The notes under the pieces are model-generated. The model worked only from the letters and a program-made list of their open reading frames with translations, was not told where the DNA came from and ran no database searches. 64,000 bases of DNA, from NCBI RefSeq assembly GCF_000002075.1, contig NW_004797769.1, forward strand, positions 531,022 to 595,021, given 5' to 3'. The position numbers were made by a program, and so were the translations under genes. Positions 1 through 11,900 of this stretch are shown one piece after another (positions within the stretch are counted from its first letter, which is position 1; every line of letters starts with the position of its first letter). The stretch is from Aplysia californica. Taxonomy: Eukaryota > Mollusca > Gastropoda > Aplysiida > Aplysiidae.

Positions 1-1734
1 TACCTCGTCCAGACATGGTGTTTCGAACCTGCTTTACTTTAGTCGACAAAGGATCTCTGAAATTGAAAAAAAACTTTCAGTTTCACCTCTCACCGTCGAT
101 GTGCTCTCAAGCTCGGTGTCCAGTGCGGCACACAATGATTTCAAACGAGTGACTGCGGATAGAAGAGGTCTGTTGATTGTTGACTTCCGTCTATCATTAG
201 GCCAACGATTTCGTTTCCCCATTCATACAGTAGCCTACAGCTGTTGCTGCTGTGCGAGTGTTTGTTTGTCAAGCAGAGTAGTTTTCTCTTGGGGAGAATT
301 TATTGCTTCAAAATAAAGCACTGATAAACTATCACTAAATATAGTACCATTCACTATAATTTATTTTTTGTAAGATTTATTGTTTTATAAAATAACTTTT
401 ACTTTCGATTCTGTGAGGATAAATCTTCTTTTCCAGCTATTTTCAAAATCTTGTATTACCACAATAACTATTTTTGCAAAACAACGGTTCCTCAGGCAAG
501 CATGGCAGAGGTGGCGGTGTAGTGTACCCTGCCGGGAGAAGGTCGTACACATTGTGTAACCTTTATGTTCAATTGCGTTAGCGTGTATACAAGTTTCAGT
601 TTCAGGTCATTTGGTATCTAACTAAATTTGTGTTCTCCGTTAAAAGCAGGTAGGCCTATGTGTAGATCTACATTCTAGATCTAGATTTTTTCATCTCTGT
701 TTTTTGTCCTCATCCACTGTGAGTACCTCTTCGTCTTCTTACTCTACTGAACTCATCTACTTTGTCTTACTCAAAGTTACTCTTTTCTTTAGTCTTTACT
801 GACTTTATACCGTACATTTTTCGTTCTGACTGCAATTTCATTTCGAAGTGACTAGATCTAGATATAGATATAGATCTAGATATAGATCTATTTCTCCGAA
901 CGTTCGGAGAAATAGTGTCGATCTTTATTTCTCCGAACGGTTCCCGGCTTCCGGTCTCCTGATTTTTTGCCTAGATCTATTTATTGCAAAAGTTCGGCGC
1001 CAACTTTCATTCTGCCTCTGCCTCTGGTCTGGGAAGGAACAGCGCATGGCAAGCCCGCCTACATACAACCTTCAGTAAAACCCACCACACACCCACCACC
1101 ATCATGCACATGTACACACACAAACTTATACACACACTAACTAAACATGATCAGTGGGCAACTTTTGAACATATGATGAGCTGAGTTGTGGATGGAGAGA
1201 CAGTGTGAGTGACAGAGCGGGTGAAAGGTAGAATTTACGAGTGTATCCACAGGCGATAGCAACTACAAGACGACGACACCGACCCTCCTGGCCTGGTCCA
1301 CAGCTCACGAATGAAAGGAATGTGGCTAAGGCAGTGTTTTTGCCTATATTATTGTCCATGGTTCGCAGGGTGCAAGGGAATGAGTGAGATTTTCTTTGTG
1401 TGTGCCTGAAGGGAGGGGGTGGGGTGTGAAAGTCATGTGGACGGGGATGAGCCGCGGGAGAGAACATGGACATGGGAATTGAATGAATGAGTGAAACTGA
1501 AAGAGAGGAACGACTCATCATGAGCACTGGAGTGTATGGATCCTGTGTTTCTATTTTTGTATACTTTGAACTGTTACTGAATAATGGCTGAAATAAAGCC
1601 CGAAAAATACACACACACTCCTCACTCTCCACTTACACACTTACTACCACACACAGACACACGCACATGCATAGACACACACACACACACACAGGAGCAA
1701 ATTTTTGGGTCTATATCTATTTCAATTTTCAAGA
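1..1734. other. Intergenic sequence with no recognised gene
   Basis: No open frame here resembles a known protein. A frame of 163 codons on the minus strand at 1141-1632 is low-complexity and has no recognisable domain. The stretch holds CA-rich simple sequence (about 1080-1140 and 1610-1695), AGATCT-rich words and one long palindrome at 888-915. A first non-coding exon or promoter of HCCS could lie in this general area but nothing identifies it. Confidence 0.5.
888..915. repeat. 28-bp perfect palindrome
   Basis: The 28 bases equal their own reverse complement, centred on AACGTT with arms reading CTATTTCTCCG. Half-sites of the same word recur at about 926-940 and at 2704-2757 (GTTCGGAGAAATAGTG). 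It is one of three palindrome classes in this window that begin CTATT or TATT and end AATAG or AATA. Confidence 0.8.
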
Positions 1735-2440
1735 GCTAGTCTAGAGATTTTTAGATGAGTGTAAAAACGGGAAAAAGAAAGGTTTCACAACAGAATTAAA
1801 TCAAAATTAGTCGAACAGCCCATAAACAACCACAAATATTAACAAATAAGGGTGTGTGTCAATCTGTCTGAAGAAAATTGCCTGTTTTAACCCTAAAAGT
1901 GCGTAAATTTTTTTTTGAAAGTACAGGATATTACATGTAAATTATGGAATCACACACATTAAGGGGCCTGCCAGTGTCAGTACATGTAATCGGTTTTGGT
2001 GGAACGTACGCTCTAACATAAAACATTTAAATCTTACATGTATATATATATATATATATTTAGAATTTAATGAAGGTAGGAACATCAAATTAAATGATGT
2101 TACACTATGCAACATTCCCCCCCCACCTTTCCCCCCCAAAAAAATGATAGAAAAACAACACATCAGAACAATAACAAGAAAAAAAATTACACACTAACAA
2201 AATAAAACACCACAAAGAGTCGAAGAGGAAAAAAGTAACTGTGACGTATTCAACAAATCAACATGGTGACAACAAGTGAAGTGAGAAAGAGACTAAGTGA
2301 AGCTAAGTGAACTTTCTTTCAAAAGTAAAGAGGTTCGGTTTCTTTCTTTTTTTTTAAATTTGACTTTTATTCCCCAACCAAAAAATGCCAAAAAATCGAG
2401 CCACGATTGATTGGTCGCAGCTGCGACAAACGCAGAAGCT
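1735..2440 (-). mobile_element. Dispersed TIR element, copy 1
   Basis: This stretch is the reverse complement of 21237-22068, with several collinear blocks of clear similarity: about 1775-2010 against 21625-21860, 2175-2220 against 21460-21510, and 2380-2440 against 21243-21300. Its right end retains a version of the terminal repeat of the other copy (ACAAACGCAGAAGC). The left end is too diverged to place exactly. It has no coding capacity, so it is a non-autonomous DNA element. A run of C and a TA microsatellite lie inside it. Strand is given relative to the other copy and is arbitrary. Confidence 0.6.
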
Positions 2441-3225
2441 GGTTCTATGTGTCGTTATCAATAACCCTCCGTAGATCTAGATCTAGACAGCACACGAGTG
2501 AACACAACACATTAAGTTTATGAGCAGCACCCTTCATAGGCAACATTTCATATCTGTAGCGAAAAACTGTTTGGAGTTTTTTATATAAATATTTACTGCA
2601 GACATTTTTTGGACCGATTGAACCATATATTGTATACAAACAATCTTGGTAGGCCTATACTCTATATAATTCCGAAATTTGCGGGAAAGGGTGTGATTTC
2701 AGAGTGTTCGGAGAAATAGTGCCCAGCTTTATTTTCCCCAACGTTCGGAGAAATAGTGCCGGCCATTTCTTTTTACGAAGTGACTAGAGTCTAGATCTAG
2801 ACTCTAGATCATAGATCTAGATTTGAGATCTATTCAGACTTCCTAATAGAGAAAAATTAAATTCGGACTTGGAATCTGAATTGAGTCCAGCATGACGTCC
2901 GTTCCGACCCTTGTTCCTAAATATTTCCAGCATGTACGAACTTTTTTTCGATTATAATGATAAGTCGAGACGTGAGCTTTTTTATCCAGTTACTTGATCT
3001 AGATTCTAGATCTATCTAAACTGGCCCTACCTGCATCACAAGTATAATTAGATCTAGATTCTTGTATGAACAGAGAACGACTAAGTTGAGCTGATCTTGC
3101 CAGGGGCAAAGTTAATTATGTCGACCAATCGTCCAATGAGATTGCGCCTAGCGATCTCACACTCTCGGCTTGCTGGGGGAAGAGGCCACGGCTGTCGGTT
3201 TTGTGCGATGTAATAAAGAAAATAA
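2441..3225. other. Intergenic repeat-rich stretch
   Basis: No gene is seen. It contains diverged half-sites of the TTCGGAGAAATAG palindrome family (2704-2760) and several AGATCTAGA arrays at 2790-2825 and 3000-3060. Confidence 0.4.
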
Positions 3226-3616
3226 TTACAGAAAGGCCAGCTCTATAGAATAGCGCTGGCGAGTCTTTTGGCTATTCTCACTCGGTGTGCGTTCACCGTT
3301 ATAGCCTAGGCAAACCAGTGTAGAGTTCACCCTGAACCACACAATTGCACACTGTGATAATAGAATTGAAGAATTCTGTGCCGTGAACAAATGTTCAATT
3401 ACTACTGTCAGCCTAAAAGCGTGCAATTTTGTCTGTGGGCAGTGGAGAGAGGAGTAGGCTAGGCCTAGCGCAAGAACTTCCGGGCAAAACAAAATGGCGA
3501 CCCGCATAGTTCGGCTCGATTCAAAAAGTTAAATAGCATTAACATCTTTGTAGAAGACCAAATTAATTTACTTTTGTGTTTTAACATCATTTTTAATCTT
3601 TGTTTTGGTCAATTAG
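3226..3616 (+). repeat. Dispersed repeat with promoter-like core, copy 1 (cut by gap)
   Basis: About 390 bases match 27877-28300 over their whole length, and the core matches a third partial copy at 28355-28545. Each copy carries an ACTTCCGG word (ETS-type site) followed 12-20 bases later by AAAATGGCGACC or AAAATGACGACC (YY1-like), then a short frame beginning MATR or MTTR. The assembly gap removes its right side. It is probably a non-autonomous mobile element; no TIR can be defined in this copy. Confidence 0.65.
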
Positions 3617-4219
3617 NNNNNNNNNNNNNNNNNNNNNNNNNNNNNNNNNNNNNNNNNNNNNNNNNNNNNNNNNNNNNNNNNNNNNNNNNNNNNNNNNNNN
3701 NNNNNNNNNNNNNNNNNNNNNNNNNNNNNNNNNNNNNNNNNNNNNNNNNNNNNNNNNNNNNNNNNNNNNNNNNNNNNNNNNNNNNNNNNNNNNNNNNNNN
3801 NNNNNNNNNNNNNNNNNNNNNNNNNNNNNNNNNNNNNNNNNNNNNNNNNNNNNNNNNNNNNNNNNNNNNNNNNNNNNNNNNNNNNNNNNNNNNNNNNNNN
3901 NNNNNNNNNNNNNNNNNNNNNNNNNNNNNNNNNNNNNNNNNNNNNNNNNNNNNNNNNNNNNNNNNNNNNNNNNNNNNNNNNNNNNNNNNNNNNNNNNNNN
4001 NNNNNNNNNNNNNNNNNNNNNNNNNNNNNNNNNNNNNNNNNNNNNNNNNNNNNNNNNNNNNNNNNNNNNNNNNNNNNNNNNNNNNNNNNNNNNNNNNNNN
4101 NNNNNNNNNNNNNNNNNNNNNNNNNNNNNNNNNNNNNNNNNNNNNNNNNNNNNNNNNNNNNNNNNNNNNNNNNNNNNNNNNNNNNNNNNNNNNNNNNNNN
4201 NNNNNNNNNNNNNNNNNNN
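3617..4219. other. Assembly gap (603 N)
   Basis: Unbroken run of N. Any open frame reported across it is an artefact. It begins inside a dispersed repeat, which may be why assembly failed there. Confidence 1.
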
Positions 4220-4330
4220 CCCCCCCGACTTTTAAATAGGTCACCTCCTTACACTCACATAACTCACTTAGAAGCTGAGTCCGAATAAATAGACCTTTTT
4301 TCGGACCAGAGTCCGAATAGATAAAACCCA

Positions 4331-4352
4331 TATTCGGACTCGAGTCTGAATA
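4331..4352. repeat. 22-bp near-perfect palindrome
   Basis: TATTCGGACTCGAGTCTGAATA is self-complementary apart from one mismatched pair. Related half-sites (GAGTCCGAATA) stand at 4277-4288 and 4308-4320, and diverged ones at 2850-2885. Confidence 0.7.
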
Positions 4353-5191
4353 GAGCTGGCCTTCTTTTTATCTCTGTAGGTTTTAAACAGTTTAAAACAT
4401 GAGTGCTCTTTCTCTTTTGACTCTGTTGGCTTGCTTAAAATCTGTCAAACAGCTGCACGGAACAGATGAAAGAGTAAGAGTAAGGTCAGCACACTCTAGC
4501 CTACTGTGCTCTGTGCTATAATGAAACGTCACATAATAGGCCTACCCATGTGTAGGGCTCTATCATTAACTATCAACTCTAGAACCTTATCTAGATCTAT
4601 GTGAACTAACTTCGCAGAGACAATTGAAGAGGGCTAGGCCATGGCCAACTGAAGGTCACACAATAGAAGCACACTGGCTGTCTTTGATTTACTTGACTTT
4701 TATGCACATGGGGTACACCCATTATTGGGTGTGATAAATGTAGGCTTACACGCACATACAGTACAGTGTGAACTGGCAATGTTTCTCTCTGACCCGCAAT
4801 CGACATACACCTGAGTGTTTTGCTGTCTTAAAGCACTAAGTCTTGACGATTTATGTTACATAAGGGGTGCTAGCGAAGATTTAGTTGTGGCCTGGCCTAT
4901 AAGTAGTTTAGGGAATTTTAAAAGAACTTACCCAAATCAGTAGGATTGTACTCACTCTTCTTGATCACACTCTCAATCTAGAATTTTACAACATGTTTGA
5001 GTTTTTGTAAAATCTATTCTTGAATGTGAAAAGCTGTTTCTTGCAAGGTCTTTTTTTTTCTTTGGGTGTAATGCACAACAACACATGATCTTGAAGTTAT
5101 AATATTCTCTCCTTCTGTCTGGACAGTTTATCTCATGCTTCCTTTCTTTTGTCTTGTTGACAGGTACCTAAACTTACCTGTTGCAATAATA
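4353..5191. other. Upstream flank of HCCS
   Basis: No gene is recognised. HCCS needs at least one upstream 5' UTR exon, because its first coding exon opens with an acceptor, and that exon may lie here or further upstream. No splice donor stands out as its end. Confidence 0.3.
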
Positions 5192-5866
5192 CAGTGGAAC
5201 TTGGATTCAACGAGATGAGATAGATTCCCCTTTTTTTTTCTTCTTTAAAATCAATAGAAATAACCCGGATTCAACGACCACTTAAATCAGCGAGCTCGGA
5301 TTCAACGAGGGCGCTTCCAGGGTTGCGGCCTTTTTTCATACTAATATATGCGTTGTTGGCACGCACACGTGTCTACTATGGCGTATGTCGGGGTCAGATA
5401 GGCGGCCTGCACACGTGTGACTGTGTGTGCATGTCGGGGAGGGGGGGCACTAGTGGTCCGGCGTTGAACGTCGCAGATACAAACGCGTCACAGTCTTTTT
5501 TCCTTCCAAGGCAACTGATCATTATTACAATGATAAGCTAGTCTTGACGTAGATCTACGTAATGAATTGTGGGCTGGTCTATGGAATCAAAAGTTGCCAT
5601 ATGCTAGGCTCTGCAGAGCAACACAACTTTTTGGTAAACAATCGAGATGACTCAGGCGTGAGCATTTGAACGAATCTGTCTTTTTTTTTTTTACACAGCT
5701 CATAATATGCAGGCATTTCAGGCACTACTTGTGACTTCTCTTTATACATTACTTGCTCAGTGCCTGTAATTATCTACACAAAACCTTGTGTTTGCCATAA
5801 CGAACACTCAGATTCAACAAGATTTTAGGGCAGGCCAGGCAACCTCGTTGAATCCGAGTTCCACTG
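5192..5866. mobile_element. Tc1/mariner-like MITE (TA target)
   Basis: The two ends are inverted copies: CAGTGGAACTTGGATTCAAC at the left, and at the right the complement of CAGTGGAACTCGGATTCAAC. TA dinucleotides flank both sides (5190-5191 and 5867-5868). CAGT termini with TA duplication are typical of the Tc1/mariner superfamily. No transposase frame is present in its 675 bp. It ends 62 bp before the first HCCS coding exon, so it lies in the preceding intron. Confidence 0.85.
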
Positions 5867-5928
5867 TACTTAAAAATCAGAAGTGAATGTTGAGGGTAAC
5901 TTAGTTGTTTTTTGTTTTTCTCCTTCAG

Positions 5929-8900
5929 GTGTCAAACCCACAGCTCATGAAATCATGGGAGCGTCTGCATCTACAGAAATTGCTTCAGACATGTTTGAGC
6001 AGAAAAAAGGACAGTTTCCGTCTCAGTTTCAATTTGATTTGAACAATAAAGCATCTCAAAAGGTCACAGATGAAGGTGTCAAGCTGATGCCCGGCGGAGC
6101 CTTTGCTCCTCCTCGAGAGTGCCCTGTCCATCAAGTTGGTGATGGGAAAGGTGTCGCTGGACAGCTGAGGATTGTCGACTCTGGTGCTGTGCCACATCTA
6201 GCCAACCAGTCAACAGTATTTCCTGGCAGCTCACCCCAGAAAGCTCAGGTCATAACAGAACCCATAGCAAAGCCATTAAACCAAGCTTCTGATCCCAGAA
6301 AATTTCCAAGTGAATGCCCCATGCATCAGTCCCCTCAAAAGCAGGCTCCCATGGAGACACACCAGAAGCCTTCATCGTACCCAAGTGAATGTCCCATGCA
6401 TCAGGCTTCTCAGAACACTCCTGAAAGACCAAAAGTTTTTGCCAGTGAGTGTCCTATGAGTCAAGGAGAAGGAGCTGCACCGATGGCTGAAGAATTCAAT
6501 GCGGACAATATGGTATTTTTTTACAATGCTTATTATGTACTTTTCATTTTGAAGGCAGTAGTCTCCACGTAAAGATACGGTGCTGGGGCCGGCTTGTGAA
6601 CATGTGTAATTTATGTTGCAGAGTTGTTTGTGGGAGAAAGGGGGATAATTACTGTGCAGCTGCGGAATGGGTGCCATGTCCAATGTTTAGTACGATGGTC
6701 TTGTGGCTGGTTAGTCACTGACAGTGTTGCTAGGCAAATTTACATTAGTTTTATAAGGACCGTTCAACTCTGGCAGTTAGCAGAAGACAGTTTAACTTTT
6801 TTTCTTCGGAGGGGGTTTTCCTTCATTGCCAGGGCTCTGTTTTGATACGAAACCTAAAAGTGACATATGTATCACTAAATTGGTCATTAAATCAAAAGAA
6901 ATGTTAGTTCTTCGCCTAATGAAAAGTCTCTCAGTAAAAGAGACTTATTTTTGGCAATTGCTAAAAACTAATACAAGTAGACCTATATAATGTGAACATT
7001 GTCGTATAGGAATGTGCCTGAGCTGTTGCCAGTGGCACAGCAGTTCTGACCAAGAGCTGCTGAGGGCAGGTTGCTAGAGATAGGGAGTTAAAAAAGCAAA
7101 TACTAATACAGTATAATCCGCTTATATCGACATGTTTTGGGAGGTGGATTTGATGTCGATAAGTGAAAATATAAAGCCAAAGAGGAAAAAACAAGGGGAG
7201 GTTAGTGGTAAAAATACAACACTATTTTTTAAAGCTGGTTGCTTCCCTTGATTCTTACACCAATACACATCTGTTTGTTCTTCAGATGCCAGCACCAAAT
7301 CAAAGGCCCTCACCAGACCAGCCGTTTTCATTGTCCACGGACAGGATCAAGTCTTCCATACCGAAAGCGAACTCTGATGAAACTTGGGTCTACCCGTCAC
7401 CTCAGATGTTTTGGAATGCAATGCTTCGGAAAGGTGTGGCAACTTTCTCCCTCATATTTGTGAGACATCATTGTTAAATTAGGCGCTTGTCAAAACAACA
7501 AAATAAAAAATACCAGCATTTTTCCACTAGTCTAACATTTGTTTTTAGGCACAAAAAATGTAAATTTATAGTTTCCAAGGAATCTCAGGATATGAAATTC
7601 ACTAAACTTTAGCAGGCACTTTCTCACTAATTTTGCCTCTGAAACCATGCTGCCCCCGCCTCCTTCAATCACAAATATCTCAACTTCTTTTCAAGATAGA
7701 TGGACATTTTTTCCTTTGAAAGATAGAACAGGCAACAACAGTAACTCCACATGCCCAAAAATTGACGAGTGCCTGATTCCACCACATTGTGACGCATGCC
7801 TAAACCATAGGGGTCTGAGGGCACAACTCTGAGTGCTCTTTCCTCTGTATGTAGTAGTATTAATCTGACTGCCGTCCCTGAGTACTAAGTTTTCATAAGC
7901 TCAGGAGGCGAGAGCTGAAAGCCAAGATGTATCGCCATTAATGTTGTACATAATATAGTGTACCAAAAATGTTCTGCTTAAATCCTTATATTGTACCAGG
8001 AGATGACAAGAGTGCTTATTCTAAACAGCCAACTTGTGCTGGCAAAAAAACTATTATAAACATAAAAGAGTGAGTGAGCCTAGTTTTAGAGCCACCATCA
8101 AATATTCTGAAGAGCATAATGTTGTGCGTTTGTTATGACCAGACTGAATTTTAGATTCGTAAAATTCAAAGGAGTTTTCTCTCATTTTCAGTGGTTTTAA
8201 GTTTTATTAATCTTGAAAAGGTTCTATTTTAGGTATATGACTATGAATTTTTTATGCCCCTGCCAACACAATTTAGATGTAGTTGGCTGGAACTGCTTTG
8301 GTGAAGATTTTCCTGTAATTGTGTCAACAGACTGAGACTTACACATTTCTGTGACTTTCTTGCAGGATGGCGCTGGAAGGATGCCGAAATCGAACAGAAG
8401 GACATGGACCATATAATAAATATTCACAATGCTAACAATGAGTTGGCATGGCGAGAAGTGTTGAAATGGGAAGCACTCCATTCTGAGTAAGTTCTCCTGT
8501 CCTTTGTCTCCCTTTTGTAACAAAAATGTAAAACCTATTATATAATTATACAGTCAGATTTTACTTGACAGGAAGCAGTGAAGATGCTTTTAATCTTTAT
8601 AATATAGAGTAAAGTCAGGTGTGCGTCCACCTTAAGGCCTTTAGAAAGCCATAATTTGGCTATTTTCGTATCGATCCAAATTTTGAAAGTATCTGCGTGA
8701 CCGGCAGAATTGGACGCATCACCAGACTTAGTTATCATCTCTGTATGCTTAATAGACTTCATTCTACGTTGCATTTTAATGCGTCCACTTTGGTCTGGTG
8801 ACGCATCCACTTTGCTGGTGAATGCGTCCACTAGGTCTGGTCAGTGCCACCACCCCCTAATTCTTTATAATATAAGAAATAAATGATGTTTAAACATAGA

Positions 8901-11900
8901 ATCTTGATTCCTATCCACCAACATGGATCCACTCATACACTGATGGATCTGCATTTAAGACAACAATCAACGCTGGATATGGGTCAGTGATCAACTTGCC
9001 CAGTGGGATAAAAAAAAGAAGTCTTCAACTCCAGCGGGTCCTTCTGCTCCAATTTCATTGCCGAACAACAGGCTATCACCAACACAGCAAACTACATCAA
9101 CTACTTGTTTGACACTAACCCACTTGCTACCACAGACATCGTTATATTTACAGACAGCCTTTCAACGCTAGAGACACTTGAGAGTGGGACTGATGTGAAC
9201 AAAGATATATTGCATTTGATTTGGAGTCTACATAACTTGATAAGTAGGCACCACGTCAGAGTAGTCCTTCAATGGATTCCTGCCCACATTGGGATACAGT
9301 CCGTGCCGGCTTTAAGCACGCCGGCCTTAAGCACGTTTCGGACTCAAGCACACTAAACGGCTCTTACCGAATTTTTGCTATATAAATTACACGCCTATAA
9401 GCATGGTAACTTCGTTTTCAAGCACTCTTCATTTACAAGACAGTCAATATTTTCATGATGACCCATCAGTTTACACCGCAGCAGTGGAGTGTGTCAAGAG
9501 AAACACAAAGAACTCACACGGGCGGAGAGGAAGGCAGAGAGATGCACACAGCCGTGCGCACGGACATAGGATCTAGCCTAGGCCTAGGGCAAAGCTACAC
9601 ACGACCAAAAAAATAATACAAAGAGAGTCGGGGAGACGAGAAAGGGAGGCTGGCTGTGATTTCACCTTTGACCCTCGCTATCCATTAATCCTGATTGTGT
9701 ATCACGCGCTAGGTGGGATGAAGGCAGTGGTATGAGTGCAGAGTGGCACAGCGGGCAGTGGTACGCACAGGCAGTGTATTACAGTAGGCCTAGTGTGCTG
9801 TATCGTGACTGGCCGTCTAAATTAAGTTTTCATTTCCCATTCGACCACAAAACAAAAACAAACAAGCGAACAAAAACTACCATGGCGGGTGTCTAAATAA
9901 CAGTGCACACTTTTGCGGGACCGCTATAGACCTACTTACAAACAGAGGGAAATAGCACGGGGAATTTTCTACATGAAAATCTCTGGATTATGTCTACTTC
10001 GCACTTAAGCACGCTTCGGCTTTAAGCACGCTTAAGCTTTCTCCCGATGACCGTGCTTAAAGCCGGCATGGACTGTACCGGGAAATGAAAGAGCTGATGT
10101 TCTGGCAAAGAAAGGAGCTAGCCTCCCTCAGCCTGAATCAAGTCAAACCTCAAGGAAGAGTGGATGAATGATTGGGCCACAGGTATGACAGGAAGGAGGA
10201 TGTATGGCCACATGAATAAACCACTGGTCAAAGATCCAATCAATGAGTTGAGGAGGGGAGATCAATCCATAATCTTCCAACTTAGAACACAACATGTACC
10301 CCTCAACCAACATCTCAACCGAATTGGAGTAAAGCAGTCTGCTGCCTTCCCACTATGGACTACCCCTCAGAGACAGTGGAACATCATCTGTTCTTCTGTA
10401 GAAAACTAACTGATTTAAGGGGATGTTTTCTTCCCAAGCTACCCCACACATCTAATTGCCTCTACTCCTCAAGAAAACAATTAGAACAAACATGCAACTA
10501 TTACCGAATGGCATCATGCAGAAGAGTTAACGCTCAGATGCTACTGGATCGCTAACAACAACAACAACAAACATAGAATCTAGATCTATGTTCAACCAGT
10601 CTGTCATTCTTCATCTTATTATTATCCACTCATTCATTCTTCATTATGTATGAAATAAAAATGAATAAAACCTTTAGACCTATGTTAAGATATTTTATTT
10701 ATTAACATTGACATTAGGTAAAGTGACAAAAAAATTTACATGTAGACTCTATTTATTAATTTACAACCAAATATCTTTATACTTATGTGGATTTATTTAA
10801 AATTTTAGTTTTGTAATGTTCAGTAATTTAAATGCAAGTAAATTTATGTATTCAAAATACGTGGATGGATGGTAAGTGTACAAGGGGGTTATGAAATAGT
10901 GGGCATGCACTTCTCGGGTTTTAGCCAGTAAGATCTTTTGTCAGCACACTTCACATATTCATTGCCACTAAGGGCCACCTGGACATGAAAGACTTTTGTT
11001 TGGGTTTTTTAAATGTTACAAAAACAAAACAAAAATAATGTAGACGATATGAATCTAGATCTCTACATCTAGATCTAATGGGATTTAAAAAACCAAAATT
11101 TTCACAACAATAAACCTTTGATTGGTAATAGATGTCTACAAGTGACTGAGTGAATGACGTATGCATTTGTACAGGATGTGAACTCATTCACCATACTGAA
11201 TCTACTTAGTCGGTGAGTGCCACCACCCATGGACACATGACCAGACTATACTAGAACTTGGTATGGTGAGCGCGTCGACCCCCCTCGTGGCTCAAATTTC
11301 CATTGTTGAATGGCACAATGGGCAAAATTATGTTTTAGAACCTTTGCAAAGGCTAATAAAAGCAAGTGAGGGTGCTTTGGGTTCATTAGTTGCCAAGCAG
11401 TCGACTAGCAAATAAGCGTCTCCGCTAGTGTAACTCGCTAATGAAGAAGACAAATTTTTAATAACCAGAAAATAGTGACTTACAGAGTGTAAAAAACGAA
11501 AGTAACATGCGAAATGAAACGGTAACTGCTTATACTTTTTAATTACATGACCGGAATCGATCAAACACCGACGAATAACGAAATACAGCGAGTGGACGCA
11601 TAGACCAGGTGGACGCGACACCCTACTTTACTCTATATAACCTGGACAGTTGGCGGATGGTATTGAAAATTCGCAAATGCTATGTTTATATATAAACGTT
11701 TCTTTTTGTACCTTGGCAAAACCTGGCAGCAGGCGGAGGTGGCGGTATAACGAGGTTTGACTATACATACATAAATACTAAATCCATACCTAGATACACA
11801 TTATTACACCAATACAGAACAATTTCACAAACATGTAATTGCTGGTCACCTCTGTGCAGCCCCCTGGTTTATTTTTTTAGCCAGGGTCGTCGTGTCTTGC

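Larger units (their letters stand above)
8607..11633. mobile_element. TIR element in HCCS intron 3, split by a LINE
   Basis: The left end GAGTAAAGTCAGGTGTGCGT and the complement of the right end (GAGTAAAGTAGGGTGTCGCG) match, and TA flanks each side (8605-8606, 11634-11635). Subterminal words GCGTCCACT and GGTCTGGT recur at both ends, together with AGTGCCACCACCC at 8846 and 11216. Removing the inserted LINE and one TSD leaves about 1.35 kb with no coding capacity. The termini resemble those of the element at 26416-27424. The superfamily is not certain. Confidence 0.7.

Noticed and set aside
1141-1632. 163-codon minus-strand frame as a gene
   Set aside because: Low-complexity composition with no domain, splice context or conserved segment.
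3574-4331. Long open frames on both strands
   Set aside because: They consist almost wholly of N from the assembly gap.
9105-9356. Host RNase H-like gene
   Set aside because: It is part of a truncated LINE with target duplication and further element-type sequence after the inserted MITE.
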